Shown: positions 1 through 9,025, counted from the first letter of the stretch. The stretch: 42,461 nt of DNA from an uncultured Owenweeksia sp. (GCA_937146805.1 CAKZRR010000019.1:1-42461); one strand, 5' to 3'. Program-made: numbers and translations. Notes: generated by a model from the sequence alone, not told the origin.

Positions 1-58
1 ATTAGAAAGTTCGATTACATTAGCCCTATTGAAAAACTAAAAAACCGATGTGTTGCAT

Positions 59-850
59 TTATGGGTTGAACACAGCAAGTTCTTTAATTTTCTCATAATC
101 CGTTTCACGATAAGGAGCAGTCCAACCATTGTGCTTTATTGCAGTATATGAAGGAATATAGAGTTTATTGCGACTTAGTTCCTTTAATTCTAATAGATAA
201 TCATCTTCAAACATCCAATACTGCTCTTCTTTCTCGATTAAATTGTTTACTTTTTGAAAATAATTTTTCAAAAAACCGGGTTTATAATTAAAAAAAAAAT
301 CCTTAGAATACATAGAAGCAATAATAGTCTCCATGTTTTGATATTTTGAATTAATAAAATCATCTTTTCGAAACAGATTAAAGCGAGCAACTCTAATTTC
401 ATGATTATTGATAATTTTTTCTTTTTTCTTTGCCTTTTCTACTGGTGAGAGCTTATTAATTTTTTCGAAAATAACTTCATTATTATATAGTTTAAAATCT
501 ATATAGGTATACAATTGAGCAGTTGAATAACTTCCTTCCGATTTTATTATTCTTTTATGTGCAGACAATTGAGCTATTGAATAGTTGTCATTCAAATAAT
601 CCTCAATATTAAAGTCTTTTATATTTACTATTCTAAATGGAGTAACAGTCCAAGAGGCCTTCAATATTTTTTCATAAGTAGCTTTATCATAAATATTGGA
701 TAATACAAAAATCGTTTCGGTATTTTTAAATTTTTCGAATGTTCCTTTTTCGAATTTTTTAGGTTTCGCAACGTGTCTCGGGTCTACCGAAACTTGAGAG
801 AAACCTTGACAGCAAAAAAATAACAGAATAAGTAATGATTGTGTCTTCAT
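59..850 (-). CDS. Secreted hypothetical protein, AT-rich orphan
   Basis: I do not recognise this family. The ATG at 850 is preferred over an upstream TTG at 868 because it places a textbook signal peptide (MKTQSLLILLFFCCQGFSQ) at the N-terminus, giving about 263 residues. The mature part is rich in Lys, Tyr, Asn and Phe, with no transmembrane segment, no repeat and no recognisable catalytic motif. A basic stretch (VEKAKKKEKI) lies near the middle. The gene is visibly more AT-rich than the genes that follow and uses AAA, AAT and ATT heavily, which suits a fast-evolving or laterally acquired accessory gene. It is probably a periplasmic or secreted protein; its function is unknown. Confidence 0.6.
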   Translation of the reverse strand: MKTQSLLILLFFCCQGFSQVSVDPRHVAKPKKFEKGTFEKFKNTETIFVLSNIYDKATYEKILKASWTVTPFRIVNIKDFNIEDYLNDNYSIAQLSAHKRIIKSEGSYSTAQLYTYIDFKLYNNEVIFEKINKLSPVEKAKKKEKIINNHEIRVARFNLFRKDDFINSKYQNMETIIASMYSKDFFFNYKPGFLKNYFQKVNNLIEKEEQYWMFEDDYLLELKELSRNKLYIPSYTAIKHNGWTAPYRETDYEKIKELAVFNP

Positions 851-1081
851 TATAATTGATTTTAACAATTGATAAATTTCTCTTTAATACCTCAAAATGT
901 GTGGTTCAGTATACCTCCACAATAAGCCATTTAGCTTGTGTTTTCTTCGGGAGGAAGATAGTAAGAAAAGAGTATCGCAAAATAACCAAATTCACTTTGC
1001 TGTTAAAAAAATAGAGAGGTGTTTGGTGAGCTTTTCAATTTTTAGCTGGAACTTCCGTTTTCTTAAAAAAACAAATACGCT

Positions 1082-1666
1082 ATGAAAAAGTTAGGGCTGA
1101 GCTTGTTGCTGTTGTTGAGTTTAAGTTTGGGTGCGCAAACTTCATTTTATACCCAGTTGGCACATTCGGCCGAAAGACTTACCAAACAAACGGTAGAATA
1201 CGATCCTAGCTATTTTAGCATAAAATACCCTAATGGTGATGTGCCTAAGGGCAAAGGGGTGTGTACCGATGTAGTAATACGGGCTTACCGCAAGGTGGGC
1301 TTGGATTTGCAAAAACTGGTACACGAAGATATGAGTCGCAATTTTTTGGCTTACCCCAATATTTGGGGTTTAAAAGGCCCTGATAAGAATATAGATCATA
1401 GGCGGGTGCCTAACCTTATGGTATTTTTTGCCAGCTATGGCGAAAGCCTGTCTATTGAAACCGACCCTAGTATTTATTTGCCCGGAGATGTGGTTTGCTG
1501 GAGTTTAGGAGGTGCCATTACTCATATTGGTATAGTGTCTAGCAAAAAATCGAATGACGGGGTGCGCTACTTAATTGTGCATAACATTGGTAGCGGTCAG
1601 GAGTTTTCGGATTGCTTACTTGATTATAGAATTATAGGGCATTACCGTTATAAAGGTCCGCAATAG
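1082..1666 (+). CDS. DUF1287 family secreted protein (NlpC-like fold)
   Basis: A 194-residue protein with a signal peptide (residues 1-19, ending GAQT) followed by a full DUF1287 domain. Family hallmarks are visible: DVPKGKGVCTDVVIRAYRKVG with the probable nucleophile Cys at about residue 60, the HEDM and NIDHRRVPN blocks, the PGDVVCW strand, the HIGIV histidine, and the VHNIGSG and GHYR blocks at the end. The Cys/His arrangement resembles NlpC/P60 and CHAP cysteine hydrolases, so a cell-wall or amide hydrolase role in the periplasm is plausible, but the biochemical function of DUF1287 is not established as far as I know. It is a lone gene, divergent from the AT-rich orphan and closed by a strong terminator. 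Confidence 0.85.
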   Translation: MKKLGLSLLLLLSLSLGAQTSFYTQLAHSAERLTKQTVEYDPSYFSIKYPNGDVPKGKGVCTDVVIRAYRKVGLDLQKLVHEDMSRNFLAYPNIWGLKGPDKNIDHRRVPNLMVFFASYGESLSIETDPSIYLPGDVVCWSLGGAITHIGIVSSKKSNDGVRYLIVHNIGSGQEFSDCLLDYRIIGHYRYKGPQ

Positions 1667-1675
1667 TGAACGCAT

Positions 1676-1713
1676 AAAAAAAGCGGCTACGCAAATGCGC
1701 AGTCGCTTTTTCT
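1676..1713. terminator. Bidirectional intrinsic terminator
   Basis: The arms AAAAAGCGGCT (1678-1688) and AGTCGCTTTTT (1701-1711) pair with one G-T wobble. They are extended inward by CGC/GCG around an AAAT loop, with one A/C mismatch. The A-tract on one side and T-tract on the other make it function on both strands. It lies between convergent genes: DUF1287 ends at 1666 (+) and the TlpA-like gene ends at 1733 (-). Confidence 0.85.
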
Positions 1714-1732
1714 ATTTTGTAATTGGGGGGAA

Positions 1733-2944
1733 CTAGGAGTTTCCTTCAATTAGTTCTTTTACTTTGGCTTCCAATTCAGGGCCTCTTAAGCGCGTGGCAA
1801 CAATGTTTCCATCGCGACCTACCAATACGGTAAAAGGAATACCTTGAAAGGCAAATTTATCTACAACCGAAGTTTCCCAACCAGTTAGTTCACTTACATG
1901 ATTCTCCCATACTAGGCCATCTTGCTGTATCGCTTCCAACCACTCGGCCTTAGGATCTTGCTGTTGTGGTAAACCATCTAGGGATACGCTAAATACATCA
2001 AAACCTTGATCCTTGTATTGGTTGTACAGTTTTACAACGTTCGGGTTTTCGGCACGGCAAGGGCGACACCATGCGGCCCAAAAATCTATCAATACTACTT
2101 TACCTTTTAAATCCGCCAATTGGCGGATAGCACCATTGACATCTGTCATTTCAATGTTAGGTACAGGCATTCCTTCCTTAATGTTTTGGCTGGCCGCTTC
2201 CATTGCTTTTTGGCGCTCAAGGCTTTTGGCAATATTGGTAATGCTAGCATGAAAGTTTTTGGTGTGCTTTAAGTCGGGGTACTTAGCGTCTAAGGCTTCA
2301 TCTACCTTGGTGAAATACTCAAAATCCGTCATTGAGTTTAAAAAGGCATTTTTACCCAAAGCTTGTGAAAAGATAAAAATGTTGGCTACACTACCAGGGT
2401 TTTCATCAATCATGGCTTTGTACTGGTTGGCAGTACTCGTCATAATACGCTTAAAAGCGGCATCCAACATATTCTTTTTCTCGTTTATTTGAGGATCGTT
2501 GTTCATGGCCTCTTGGGTCATAATCTCCTCGCTGGCCGTGTTAAGGCTGTCAATTCTATCACGCGCACCAATCATAATATCGGTAATCATTTGCAACCTT
2601 TTTGATTCTTCGCTGCCTTCCACCACATACGATGGACGTTCAACGGTACCGGTAAGTTTTACATCTACTTTTTCGCCCGGTTGAATAAATAAGGGCACGT
2701 TGTATTTTTCGCTGGCTTGCAACAAAATAAAGTCCGCTGAGTCTAACTCTAATGTACTTTCTAAGTTGCCATCGGTTACAGCTACAGTATCTAAGGCATC
2801 AATCCCGGTAGGGGCAATGCTAAAAATAATAGCTTGTTCGGTTTGTAAATCGCCTAAGTTGGCGGTTATTCGAGTACTTTCATCGCTTTGGCATGATAGC
2901 CCAATAAGGGTGGTAGCTATAGCGGCAATAGGTGCTAATTTCAT
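1733..2944 (-). CDS. TlpA-like thiol-disulfide lipoprotein with DUF4369-like N-terminus
   Basis: A 403-residue predicted lipoprotein; its signal peptide ends at LIGLSC (Cys18), a loose Bacteroidota-type lipobox. Residues about 25-115 resemble the DUF4369 beta-domain and residues 115-250 are a helical linker. Residues 256-403 form a TlpA/ResA thioredoxin fold with the redox motif WCRPC (292-296) in VLIDFWAAWCRPCRAENP, and a probable cis-Pro in the GIPFTVLV block. Such proteins act outside the inner membrane, reducing or exchanging disulfides, for instance in cytochrome maturation; the partner here cannot be inferred. It follows gatB by 21 bp and is probably cotranscribed with it, although the functions look unrelated. 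Confidence 0.88.
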   Translation of the reverse strand: MKLAPIAAIATTLIGLSCQSDESTRITANLGDLQTEQAIIFSIAPTGIDALDTVAVTDGNLESTLELDSADFILLQASEKYNVPLFIQPGEKVDVKLTGTVERPSYVVEGSEESKRLQMITDIMIGARDRIDSLNTASEEIMTQEAMNNDPQINEKKNMLDAAFKRIMTSTANQYKAMIDENPGSVANIFIFSQALGKNAFLNSMTDFEYFTKVDEALDAKYPDLKHTKNFHASITNIAKSLERQKAMEAASQNIKEGMPVPNIEMTDVNGAIRQLADLKGKVVLIDFWAAWCRPCRAENPNVVKLYNQYKDQGFDVFSVSLDGLPQQQDPKAEWLEAIQQDGLVWENHVSELTGWETSVVDKFAFQGIPFTVLVGRDGNIVATRLRGPELEAKVKELIEGNS

Positions 2945-2965
2945 AGTTAAATTAATGAGGGGTTC

Positions 2966-4417
2966 TTACTTTTCTAATTCTTGTTGTACTAATTTGGTGG
3001 TAACCTTTGGGTCCGCTTTTCCTTTCGAGAGCTTCATTACTTCGCCCATAAACAGTCCCATTAAACCTTTTTTACCTCCTTGGTATTCGGCTACCTTGGC
3101 AGGATATTTTTGCAATACACTTTGTACCAATTCCAATAGTGCATCGCTATCGCTTTCTTGCATTAAGTTGAGCTCCTGTGCCAATTGCTTGGGAGATGTA
3201 TTGGGTTGCTCTAAAAGGGCTTTAAACAAATCACCATTAGCAGCAGAGTTGCTTACCGTGCCAGCATCTACCAACGCAATAAGTTCGGCAATAGTTTTAG
3301 CGCTAAGCGGAAAATCTTTAATGGCAACCGCTTTTTCGTTGAGGTACGATTTAATGCTTCCCATAAGCCAGTTGGCTGCTTGCTTATGATTTTTGGTGTG
3401 GCCAATAATAGCCTCAAAATACAAAGCAATGTCCTTGCTCTCGGTAAGCAATTTGGCATCGTATTCACTTAAACCCAAACCCAAATACTTGGCCAAAAGC
3501 TCGCTAGGTAAAGGGGGTAACTCTGCTTTTACGCTGTTTATATAATCTTGCTTTACGCTAACAGGTTGAATATCGGGTTCTGGAAAGTAACGATAGTCAT
3601 GGGCATCTTCTTTGGCTCTTAGCAAAATAGTTTTGCCTTTGGCGGCATCAAAAGTGCGCGTTTGTTGATGTACCTCTTCGTTGTTTTCGTATAACTCGTA
3701 TTGGCGCTTTATTTCATAGTCAATAGCGCGTTGTACATTTCTAAACGAGTTCATGTTTTTTACCTCTACCTTGGTGCCAAATTTTTCACGACCTATTGGT
3801 CGTATCGAAACATTTACATCGCAACGTAAACTTCCTTCTTCCATATTACCATCTGATATTTCGAGGTAACGAACCAGCTTACGCATTTCGCTAAGGTAGT
3901 TGTAGGCTTCTTGTCCCGTTCTAAAATCAGGCTCACTTACAATCTCTAAAAGCGGTGTGCCTGCCCGGTTTAAATCTATCAGTGTGTTAAAAGGGTCAAT
4001 GTCGTGAATGGATTTACCACTATCTTCCTCCATGTGAATACGGGTAAGCCCGATTCTTTTGGGGTCTCCATTGGCATCTTCAATATCTACAAACCCACCC
4101 GTACAAATAGGGGTGGTATCTTGCGTTATTTGGTAACCCTTGGGTAAATCGGCATAAAAGTAATTTTTACGGGCGTACTCATTGCGCTCGCGTATTTGGC
4201 ATGAGCAAGCCAAACCTAGCCTTACAGCAAACTCATAAACCGTGGCATTGGGCATAGGTAAAGTGCCTGGGTGCCCTAAAGATATAGCGTTGGTTTGAGT
4301 GTTGGGCATGGCACCATAAGTAGTACCATCGCTGCTGTAGGCCTTGCTAGCCGTACTTAGCTGGGTATGTATTTCTAAACCAATAATTGGCTCGTACTTC
4401 TCAAGTATTTTTTTCAT
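2966..4417 (-). CDS. gatB: Asp-tRNA(Asn)/Glu-tRNA(Gln) amidotransferase subunit B
   Basis: GatB of the GatCAB complex, which amidates mischarged Glu-tRNA(Gln) and/or Asp-tRNA(Asn) in the cytoplasm. The N-terminal catalytic fold opens with YEPIIGLEIHTQLST. The kinase-like core includes LNRAGTPLLEIVSEPD and the family signature HDYRYFPEPD. The C-terminal helical and YqeY-like domain ends with GKADPKVTTKLVQQELEK. The ATG at 4417 (MKKILEKYEP, 483 residues) is chosen over a TTG at 4462 because the conserved sequence begins right after it and a -7 promoter box lies between the two. gatA and gatC are not in this window. Confidence 0.97.
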   Translation of the reverse strand: MKKILEKYEPIIGLEIHTQLSTASKAYSSDGTTYGAMPNTQTNAISLGHPGTLPMPNATVYEFAVRLGLACSCQIRERNEYARKNYFYADLPKGYQITQDTTPICTGGFVDIEDANGDPKRIGLTRIHMEEDSGKSIHDIDPFNTLIDLNRAGTPLLEIVSEPDFRTGQEAYNYLSEMRKLVRYLEISDGNMEEGSLRCDVNVSIRPIGREKFGTKVEVKNMNSFRNVQRAIDYEIKRQYELYENNEEVHQQTRTFDAAKGKTILLRAKEDAHDYRYFPEPDIQPVSVKQDYINSVKAELPPLPSELLAKYLGLGLSEYDAKLLTESKDIALYFEAIIGHTKNHKQAANWLMGSIKSYLNEKAVAIKDFPLSAKTIAELIALVDAGTVSNSAANGDLFKALLEQPNTSPKQLAQELNLMQESDSDALLELVQSVLQKYPAKVAEYQGGKKGLMGLFMGEVMKLSKGKADPKVTTKLVQQELEK

Positions 4418-4440
4418 AGTAAAATCGAAGGGCAAAGAAA

Positions 4441-4448
4441 CAAAATTA
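4441..4448 (-). promoter_or_regulatory. Bacteroidota -7 promoter box upstream of gatB
   Basis: Read on the - strand the sequence is TAATTTTG, an exact match to the Bacteroidota -7 consensus TAnnTTTG, ending 23 nt before the gatB ATG. A TTTG lies only about 11 nt further upstream, closer than the usual -33 spacing, so the -33 element is uncertain. Confidence 0.45.
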
Positions 4449-4486
4449 CCACCCGCCTGCAAAGCTTAAACTCTTCGCTTTGGGGC

Positions 4487-5497
4487 TTATAGCATTTTGT
4501 GTAGCGTATTTAAAAAATTGGCCTCTTGCTTAAACAAAAACTGGGTCTGAATGGGTAGGTAATAGCATCGCTCTAAATGCTTTTCATCCAGCAACGATAA
4601 AAGGCGGACCCAGTCCTTTTCGGTGCAAACCAGAGGCAACCCTGTTGTCTCCATCTCATGCTGTAGCGCCTTAATTTCTTCCGCGCTAAATGCGTGATGA
4701 TCTTTAAAAATCCATTGCTTTTTAATAGTAAAGTAATTTTCTATTTCGTTTAAAAAAAAGTGAGGTTTAGCAATACCACATAGTGCCAAAATCTCTTTAT
4801 GCTCAGCATTAATAGTTTGGTTTAGATGATTGATACAACTGCTGTAACCAATACTTGTAAAAAAAATAGATTGATCCTTTTGCGGCTTAATGCGGACTTT
4901 TATTTCGGCCGCTTTTTCGCTACTTAAATCAGGCGGACATTTGGTAATTATAATAAGTTGGGCACGTTTTTTTCCGCTGCGGCTTTCGCGCAGATGACCA
5001 GCTGGCAAAACTAAATCGCGGTAAAAGGGTTTATCGTATGAGCTTAGTAAGATATTCACTTTGGGTTGCACGGAGCGGTGCTGAAAGGCATCGTCCAGTA
5101 AAATAAGCTCTGGCGCAAATTTTTGCTCTAAGGCATTAATACCCACGGCTCTTTTTTCGCTTACTGCGAGATGAATTTCTGGGAACTTTTTAAAAACCTG
5201 TAAGGGCTCATCACCAATATCTTTGCTTTGATGGCTAGGCTTAGCTACTAACAAGCCTTTTGTTTTTCGGCCATAGCCTCGGCTTACCAAGCCTATTTTT
5301 TTATAGGGTAAATGATTTAATAAAAACTCTACAAAAGGTGTTTTTCCAGTGCCACCAGTGCTTAAGTTGCCAACGGCTATAATGCTGGTTTTAAATGTTC
5401 TACTTTTTAAAATTCCTTTATTAAATGCCTGGTTACGCAAGCCAGTTATGGCTTGGTAAAGCAACGAAAAAGGCCATAAAATTTTTAGTGGCTTCAT
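4487..5497 (-). CDS. lpxK: Tetraacyldisaccharide 4'-kinase
   Basis: LpxK phosphorylates the 4' position of the lipid A disaccharide precursor at the inner membrane, the sixth step of lipid A synthesis. The 336-residue length is typical. An N-terminal hydrophobic membrane-associated segment (about 8-20) precedes an unusual Walker A, GNLSTGGTGKTP (43-54). It is followed by GLVSRGYGRK, the Walker B-like ELILLDDAFQHR, and FYRDLVLPAGHLRESRSG. It overlaps the end of miaA by 4 bp (ATGA) and is the last gene of a coupled - strand run. Confidence 0.96.
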   Translation of the reverse strand: MKPLKILWPFSLLYQAITGLRNQAFNKGILKSRTFKTSIIAVGNLSTGGTGKTPFVEFLLNHLPYKKIGLVSRGYGRKTKGLLVAKPSHQSKDIGDEPLQVFKKFPEIHLAVSEKRAVGINALEQKFAPELILLDDAFQHRSVQPKVNILLSSYDKPFYRDLVLPAGHLRESRSGKKRAQLIIITKCPPDLSSEKAAEIKVRIKPQKDQSIFFTSIGYSSCINHLNQTINAEHKEILALCGIAKPHFFLNEIENYFTIKKQWIFKDHHAFSAEEIKALQHEMETTGLPLVCTEKDWVRLLSLLDEKHLERCYYLPIQTQFLFKQEANFLNTLHKML

Positions 5498-6405
5498 GCT
5501 TTTTGTGGCAATTGGGTTTTAGTATATTCTAAAATAGCGGCTGTATTTTGAGGGTTGAACCAAGGCATTTCGATTTGGTGTTTAAACCAAGTAAGCTGCC
5601 TTTTAGCATACCTGCGGCTGTTTTTCTTTATTTCCTCCACAGCGGTATCTAAATCGTATACGCCATTAAAATGAGTAAAAAGCTCTTTGTAGCCTACCGT
5701 TTGTAAGGCATTAGCGCTTTCCCATTTAACTAAACTTTTTACTTCGGCCACTAAGCCAGCGCTTACCATTTTGTCTACACGCAAGTTAACACGTTGGTAA
5801 AGTTCTTCGCGCGGAAGCGTTAAACCAATAGGCAATGCATTAAAATTTCGAGTGGCTTTTGTGCCTTTTCGTAAACCGCTGTATTTGTTGCCTGTACTCC
5901 TAATTACCTCTAAGGCGCGTATTACGCGTTGTGGGTTTTTTAAATCAATTACGGCAAAGTGTTCGGGGTCTTTTTCTTCTAATTCCCTTTGCAGTGGAGC
6001 TAAACCATGTTGCTCAAACGTAGTTTGTAATTCAGCACGAATTTCATTGGAAATAGTGGGCATCTCATCAAAACCGTTAAGCAATGCTTGCAGGTACATA
6101 CCGCTTCCACCCACCGCTACAATTACGGAATGTTCTTTAAAAAGTTTGTTTAAAAGGGTAATGGCTTCTTTTTCAAAAATACCAGCATTATAGTTTTGAT
6201 TAATGCTCAGCTGGCCTATAAAGTGATGGGGCGCTTCTGCTAATTCTTCCAAACTGGGCGGGGCGGCACCAATTTGCAGTTCTTTAAAAAATTGCCTCGA
6301 ATCGAAGGATACAATGGGGCAATGGTATTGTTTGGCAATGTTTATTGCAACGGTTGTTTTTCCCACAGCAGTGGGGCCACATACACAAATTAGGGTAGGT
6401 TTCAC
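5494..6405 (-). CDS. miaA: tRNA dimethylallyltransferase
   Basis: MiaA transfers a dimethylallyl group to N6 of A37 in tRNAs reading UNN codons. Residues 10-18 are the P-loop GPTAVGKTT. SFDSRQFFKELQIGAAPP contains the Asp/Ser/Arg substrate loop, with Phe where many homologues have QVY. AVGGSGMYLQALLNGF, LKNPQRVIRALEV and the C-terminal RRYAKRQLTWFKH block are all present. The 303-residue length is normal. It overlaps both lpxK and the upstream channel gene by 4 bp. Confidence 0.96.
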   Translation of the reverse strand: MKPTLICVCGPTAVGKTTVAINIAKQYHCPIVSFDSRQFFKELQIGAAPPSLEELAEAPHHFIGQLSINQNYNAGIFEKEAITLLNKLFKEHSVIVAVGGSGMYLQALLNGFDEMPTISNEIRAELQTTFEQHGLAPLQRELEEKDPEHFAVIDLKNPQRVIRALEVIRSTGNKYSGLRKGTKATRNFNALPIGLTLPREELYQRVNLRVDKMVSAGLVAEVKSLVKWESANALQTVGYKELFTHFNGVYDLDTAVEEIKKNSRRYAKRQLTWFKHQIEMPWFNPQNTAAILEYTKTQLPQKA

Positions 6406-7238
6406 AGTTCGCTGCCGCAGTGTTTACAATAGTTAGAATCTACGGGTAAGTAGTCCGTGCCACAGTGAACACAGGTGTTTTCCGTTTTGTTGTTTTCGGT
6501 TTCTTTTTGCTGGGCTTTGGTCATCTGCGCAGTAACAATTCCTGTAGGTACAGCAATAATTCCGTAACCCACCACCATTAATAGAGAGGCGAGTGCTTGA
6601 CCCAAAACAGTTTGGGGTGAAATATCTCCATAACCAACGGTGGTAAGGGTTACAATGGCCCAGTAAATACTGCGTGGAATGCTGGTAAAACCATTTTCGC
6701 CACCTTCTATAATGTACATTACGGTGCCCATAATAATCACCACGCAAAACACAAAAATCAGGAAAACGGAAATCTTCACGCGACTATCGCGCAGCGCAGT
6801 AGTTAATACTCGTGCTTCGCCTAAAAAACGCACCATTTTTAGTACTCTAAAAACACGTAATAAACGGAGCGCTCGTAAGGCTGCAAAATATTGGGGGCCC
6901 ACAAACAAAAAGGCTAAAAAAGTAGGGAGGATAGAGATTAAATCTACCAATCCATAAAAACTAAAAATATACCGCCTTTTAACACGTACTACCATTAGCC
7001 TCACTATGTACTCGATGCTAAATATGGCGGTAAAAAACAACTCAATATTCCTAAATAGGTTTTCGCGCCCTTCTGAAATAGGGCCTACTGTTTCGAGCAT
7101 TATACTGAGTAAGCTCAATATAATAGCCACTAGTAAGATAACATCAAAGAGCCTTCCTTTAGGTGTATCGGCTCCAAAAATGATGTCGTACCAACGTCTA
7201 CGCCAAGTGTTTTCTTCTAAAGGTCTGTTACTAATCAA
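6402..7238 (-). CDS. Voltage-gated-type potassium channel with C-terminal zinc ribbon
   Basis: A 278-residue six-helix ion channel. S1 lies at about 31-50, S2 at 66-84 and S3 at 96-113. The S4 voltage-sensor helix (122-137) carries a basic residue at about every third position (RALRLLRVFRVLKMVRF). S5 is at 154-177, a pore helix follows, and TVGYGD (200-205) is a canonical K+ selectivity filter; S6 is at 212-236. After a short polar linker the protein ends in CVHC...CKHC (Cys256, 259, 271, 274), a small zinc ribbon that is not part of the classic Kv core. The channel presumably sits in the inner membrane with the ribbon in the cytoplasm. It overlaps miaA and the ABC permease gene by 4 bp each. 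Confidence 0.93.
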   Translation of the reverse strand: MISNRPLEENTWRRRWYDIIFGADTPKGRLFDVILLVAIILSLLSIMLETVGPISEGRENLFRNIELFFTAIFSIEYIVRLMVVRVKRRYIFSFYGLVDLISILPTFLAFLFVGPQYFAALRALRLLRVFRVLKMVRFLGEARVLTTALRDSRVKISVFLIFVFCVVIIMGTVMYIIEGGENGFTSIPRSIYWAIVTLTTVGYGDISPQTVLGQALASLLMVVGYGIIAVPTGIVTAQMTKAQQKETENNKTENTCVHCGTDYLPVDSNYCKHCGSEL

Positions 7239-8047
7239 ATGTCACGTTTTTTCAATAATAAAAAGCCACCAGATGCAAAAGCAAAGGTATAAAGGCTCGC
7301 TGAAAGGAGGTGTTTTGTAGGAATTCCTTCTTGGCTCTTAATACCTAATAATCCATCGGCTCCCACCATGGTGCTAAAAGGTTCTAGATTGAATTCGCGC
7401 GAAGACGCTGCTGGTAGCAGCAATTTTAAATAATCAGGACCTGCCGCAACAGCAATGGGCTCAATAATGTAGTAATAGGCCAAAACCACAATAATGGCAA
7501 TGGCACTGCGCCTAAATAAAATAGCCATAAAAAAGGCCAAAATCATCATGAAGAATACTTCCACAAAGTAATTGAGCAAGTAGGAGGAACCATTAAAATA
7601 GTCAATTACAGAGCTATCTGAGTTGTAAATGGCAATAACGATTAAAGAGGTAATCATTAAGGTAACCAATCCTATAAGTGTGATAAAAGTTAGCCCCATA
7701 ATTTTAGACCAAAAGAATTGGCTTCTGCTGAGGCCGTCAATTACATTTTGACGTAAGGTTTTGTAAGAATATTCGTTGGTTAAAAAAAACACCACCAAAA
7801 AGGCTGGTATAAACTTAAGAAACAGTGAGATATAGGTAACGTTTCGCCACACATTTGGCAATCCGTAAAAACCAGCTTCTGCTAGGTTTTTGGGTAGCTT
7901 TATCATGGCATCGTCTGTTTGTGCAAGGAAGGGGGCTGTTCCAAACATGGTTACTAGCAGTACAATACAAAGTACGTATAAGCCTATGCCAATCCAAAAA
8001 AAGTTGTGATTTTTGAGTTTATGCCACTCAATTAAAAATAGTTTCAT
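7235..8047 (-). CDS. ABC-2 type transporter permease
   Basis: A 270-residue membrane protein with about six hydrophobic segments (roughly 15-37, 65-85, 110-135, 150-170, 175-198 and 245-262). It has an N-terminal MKLFLIEWHKLKNHNFFW cytoplasmic helix and the NEYSYKTLRQNVIDGLSR block typical of ABC-2 permeases of the bacitracin or Nod-factor export type. It overlaps its partner ATPase gene by 4 bp. The substrate cannot be read from the sequence. Homologous pairs handle antibiotics, lipids or peptides, or act in cell-envelope maintenance. Confidence 0.9.
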   Translation of the reverse strand: MKLFLIEWHKLKNHNFFWIGIGLYVLCIVLLVTMFGTAPFLAQTDDAMIKLPKNLAEAGFYGLPNVWRNVTYISLFLKFIPAFLVVFFLTNEYSYKTLRQNVIDGLSRSQFFWSKIMGLTFITLIGLVTLMITSLIVIAIYNSDSSVIDYFNGSSYLLNYFVEVFFMMILAFFMAILFRRSAIAIIVVLAYYYIIEPIAVAAGPDYLKLLLPAASSREFNLEPFSTMVGADGLLGIKSQEGIPTKHLLSASLYTFAFASGGFLLLKKRDI

Positions 8048-8934
8048 GCTTGGGTAAGGTTTAGAAATTGGGTTTCGAGACTGGTTTTACGGTACACTAA
8101 ATGGCTGGCGTATTGATTGTTTTGCGCCAAATATTTGTTTAGCTCGTGGGTTGCCAATGTTTCTGTAAGTTGTAAAATAAGCAGTCCGCCTTTTTCTTCA
8201 ATTTTGCCGATGGCACTATGGTTACCAAGAGTAGCTTTTAGTAATGTATTGTCCTCACTCGCTATTTCGATAATACCTTCTTGTCCTGTAAGCTCGGCCA
8301 CAGAACCGGAAAACAGAAGTTTACCAAATTTTAGCACGGCTGCATGGGTGCACACCTTTTCAATTTCGTCTAATAAATGACTGGCAATAATAATGGTTAT
8401 GCCCTGCTCCGAAATATTTTTTATTAAAGCCCTTATTTCAGCAATTCCTTGTGGATCTAATCCGTTGGTTGGCTCATCTAAAACCAGCACTTCGGGCTGG
8501 CAAAGTAGGGCAGAGGCAATGGCCAATCGCTGCTTCATTCCTAAACTAAAGGCTTTAAACTTACTATTGGCCCGTTGCGAAAGATTTACCTGCTCTAATA
8601 CTTCACTTATTCTGCTTTTTGGCACTTCCTTTACTTTGGCCACCAACTCCAAGTTTTGTTGAGCGGTCATGTAAGGATAGAAATTGGGTGTTTCTAAGAT
8701 GGCGCCAATTTTTTGCTTGCTTTCAAAGTCCAGTGGTTTACCAAACCATCTGTAATTTCCGGTGGTGGGTTTAGTAACCCCCAACACCATTCCTAGGGTG
8801 GTGGTTTTGCCGCTGCCATTGGGCCCGAGCAAACCAAAAACGCTTCCGCGGCCTACCTTTAACTGTAAATTTTCTACGGCTGTTAGACTTCCGTAGCTCT
8901 TTTTCAGTCCGTTAATTTCTAAAATGTTCTCCAA
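8044..8934 (-). CDS. ABC transporter ATP-binding protein
   Basis: A 296-residue DrrA/CcmA-type ATPase. Walker A is GPNGSGKTT (37-45), the Q-loop region is GAILETPNFYPYMT, the signature is SLGMKQR (130-136), Walker B is VLVLDEPTNGLD (149-160) and the switch His is in ASHLLDE (His186). About 85 C-terminal residues form the accessory domain seen in this subfamily. It is the first gene of the coupled run ATPase-permease-channel-miaA-lpxK on the - strand. No exact -7 box was found just upstream. Confidence 0.95.
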   Translation of the reverse strand: MENILEINGLKKSYGSLTAVENLQLKVGRGSVFGLLGPNGSGKTTTLGMVLGVTKPTTGNYRWFGKPLDFESKQKIGAILETPNFYPYMTAQQNLELVAKVKEVPKSRISEVLEQVNLSQRANSKFKAFSLGMKQRLAIASALLCQPEVLVLDEPTNGLDPQGIAEIRALIKNISEQGITIIIASHLLDEIEKVCTHAAVLKFGKLLFSGSVAELTGQEGIIEIASEDNTLLKATLGNHSAIGKIEEKGGLLILQLTETLATHELNKYLAQNNQYASHLVYRKTSLETQFLNLTQA

Positions 8935-9025
8935 AATTTGTATATTTCAAGCTCACAAGCTAATTGATTTTATCGAATATTAGCCCGAACAAACACATTT
9001 TACCACTTAAAAACAGACATTAATT

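Noticed and set aside
1-69. Open + strand frame from the window edge to a TGA at 67-69, ending ...SPIEKLKNRCVAFMG
   Set aside because: It could be the tail of an unseen gene, perhaps a transposase, but 22 codons without a stop is weak evidence and no family can be named.
897-1085. 62-codon + frame overlapping the DUF1287 start by ATGA
   Set aside because: Composition is unlike a real protein, there is no recognisable motif, and the ATGA overlap is probably coincidence. Treated as the upstream region of the DUF1287 gene.
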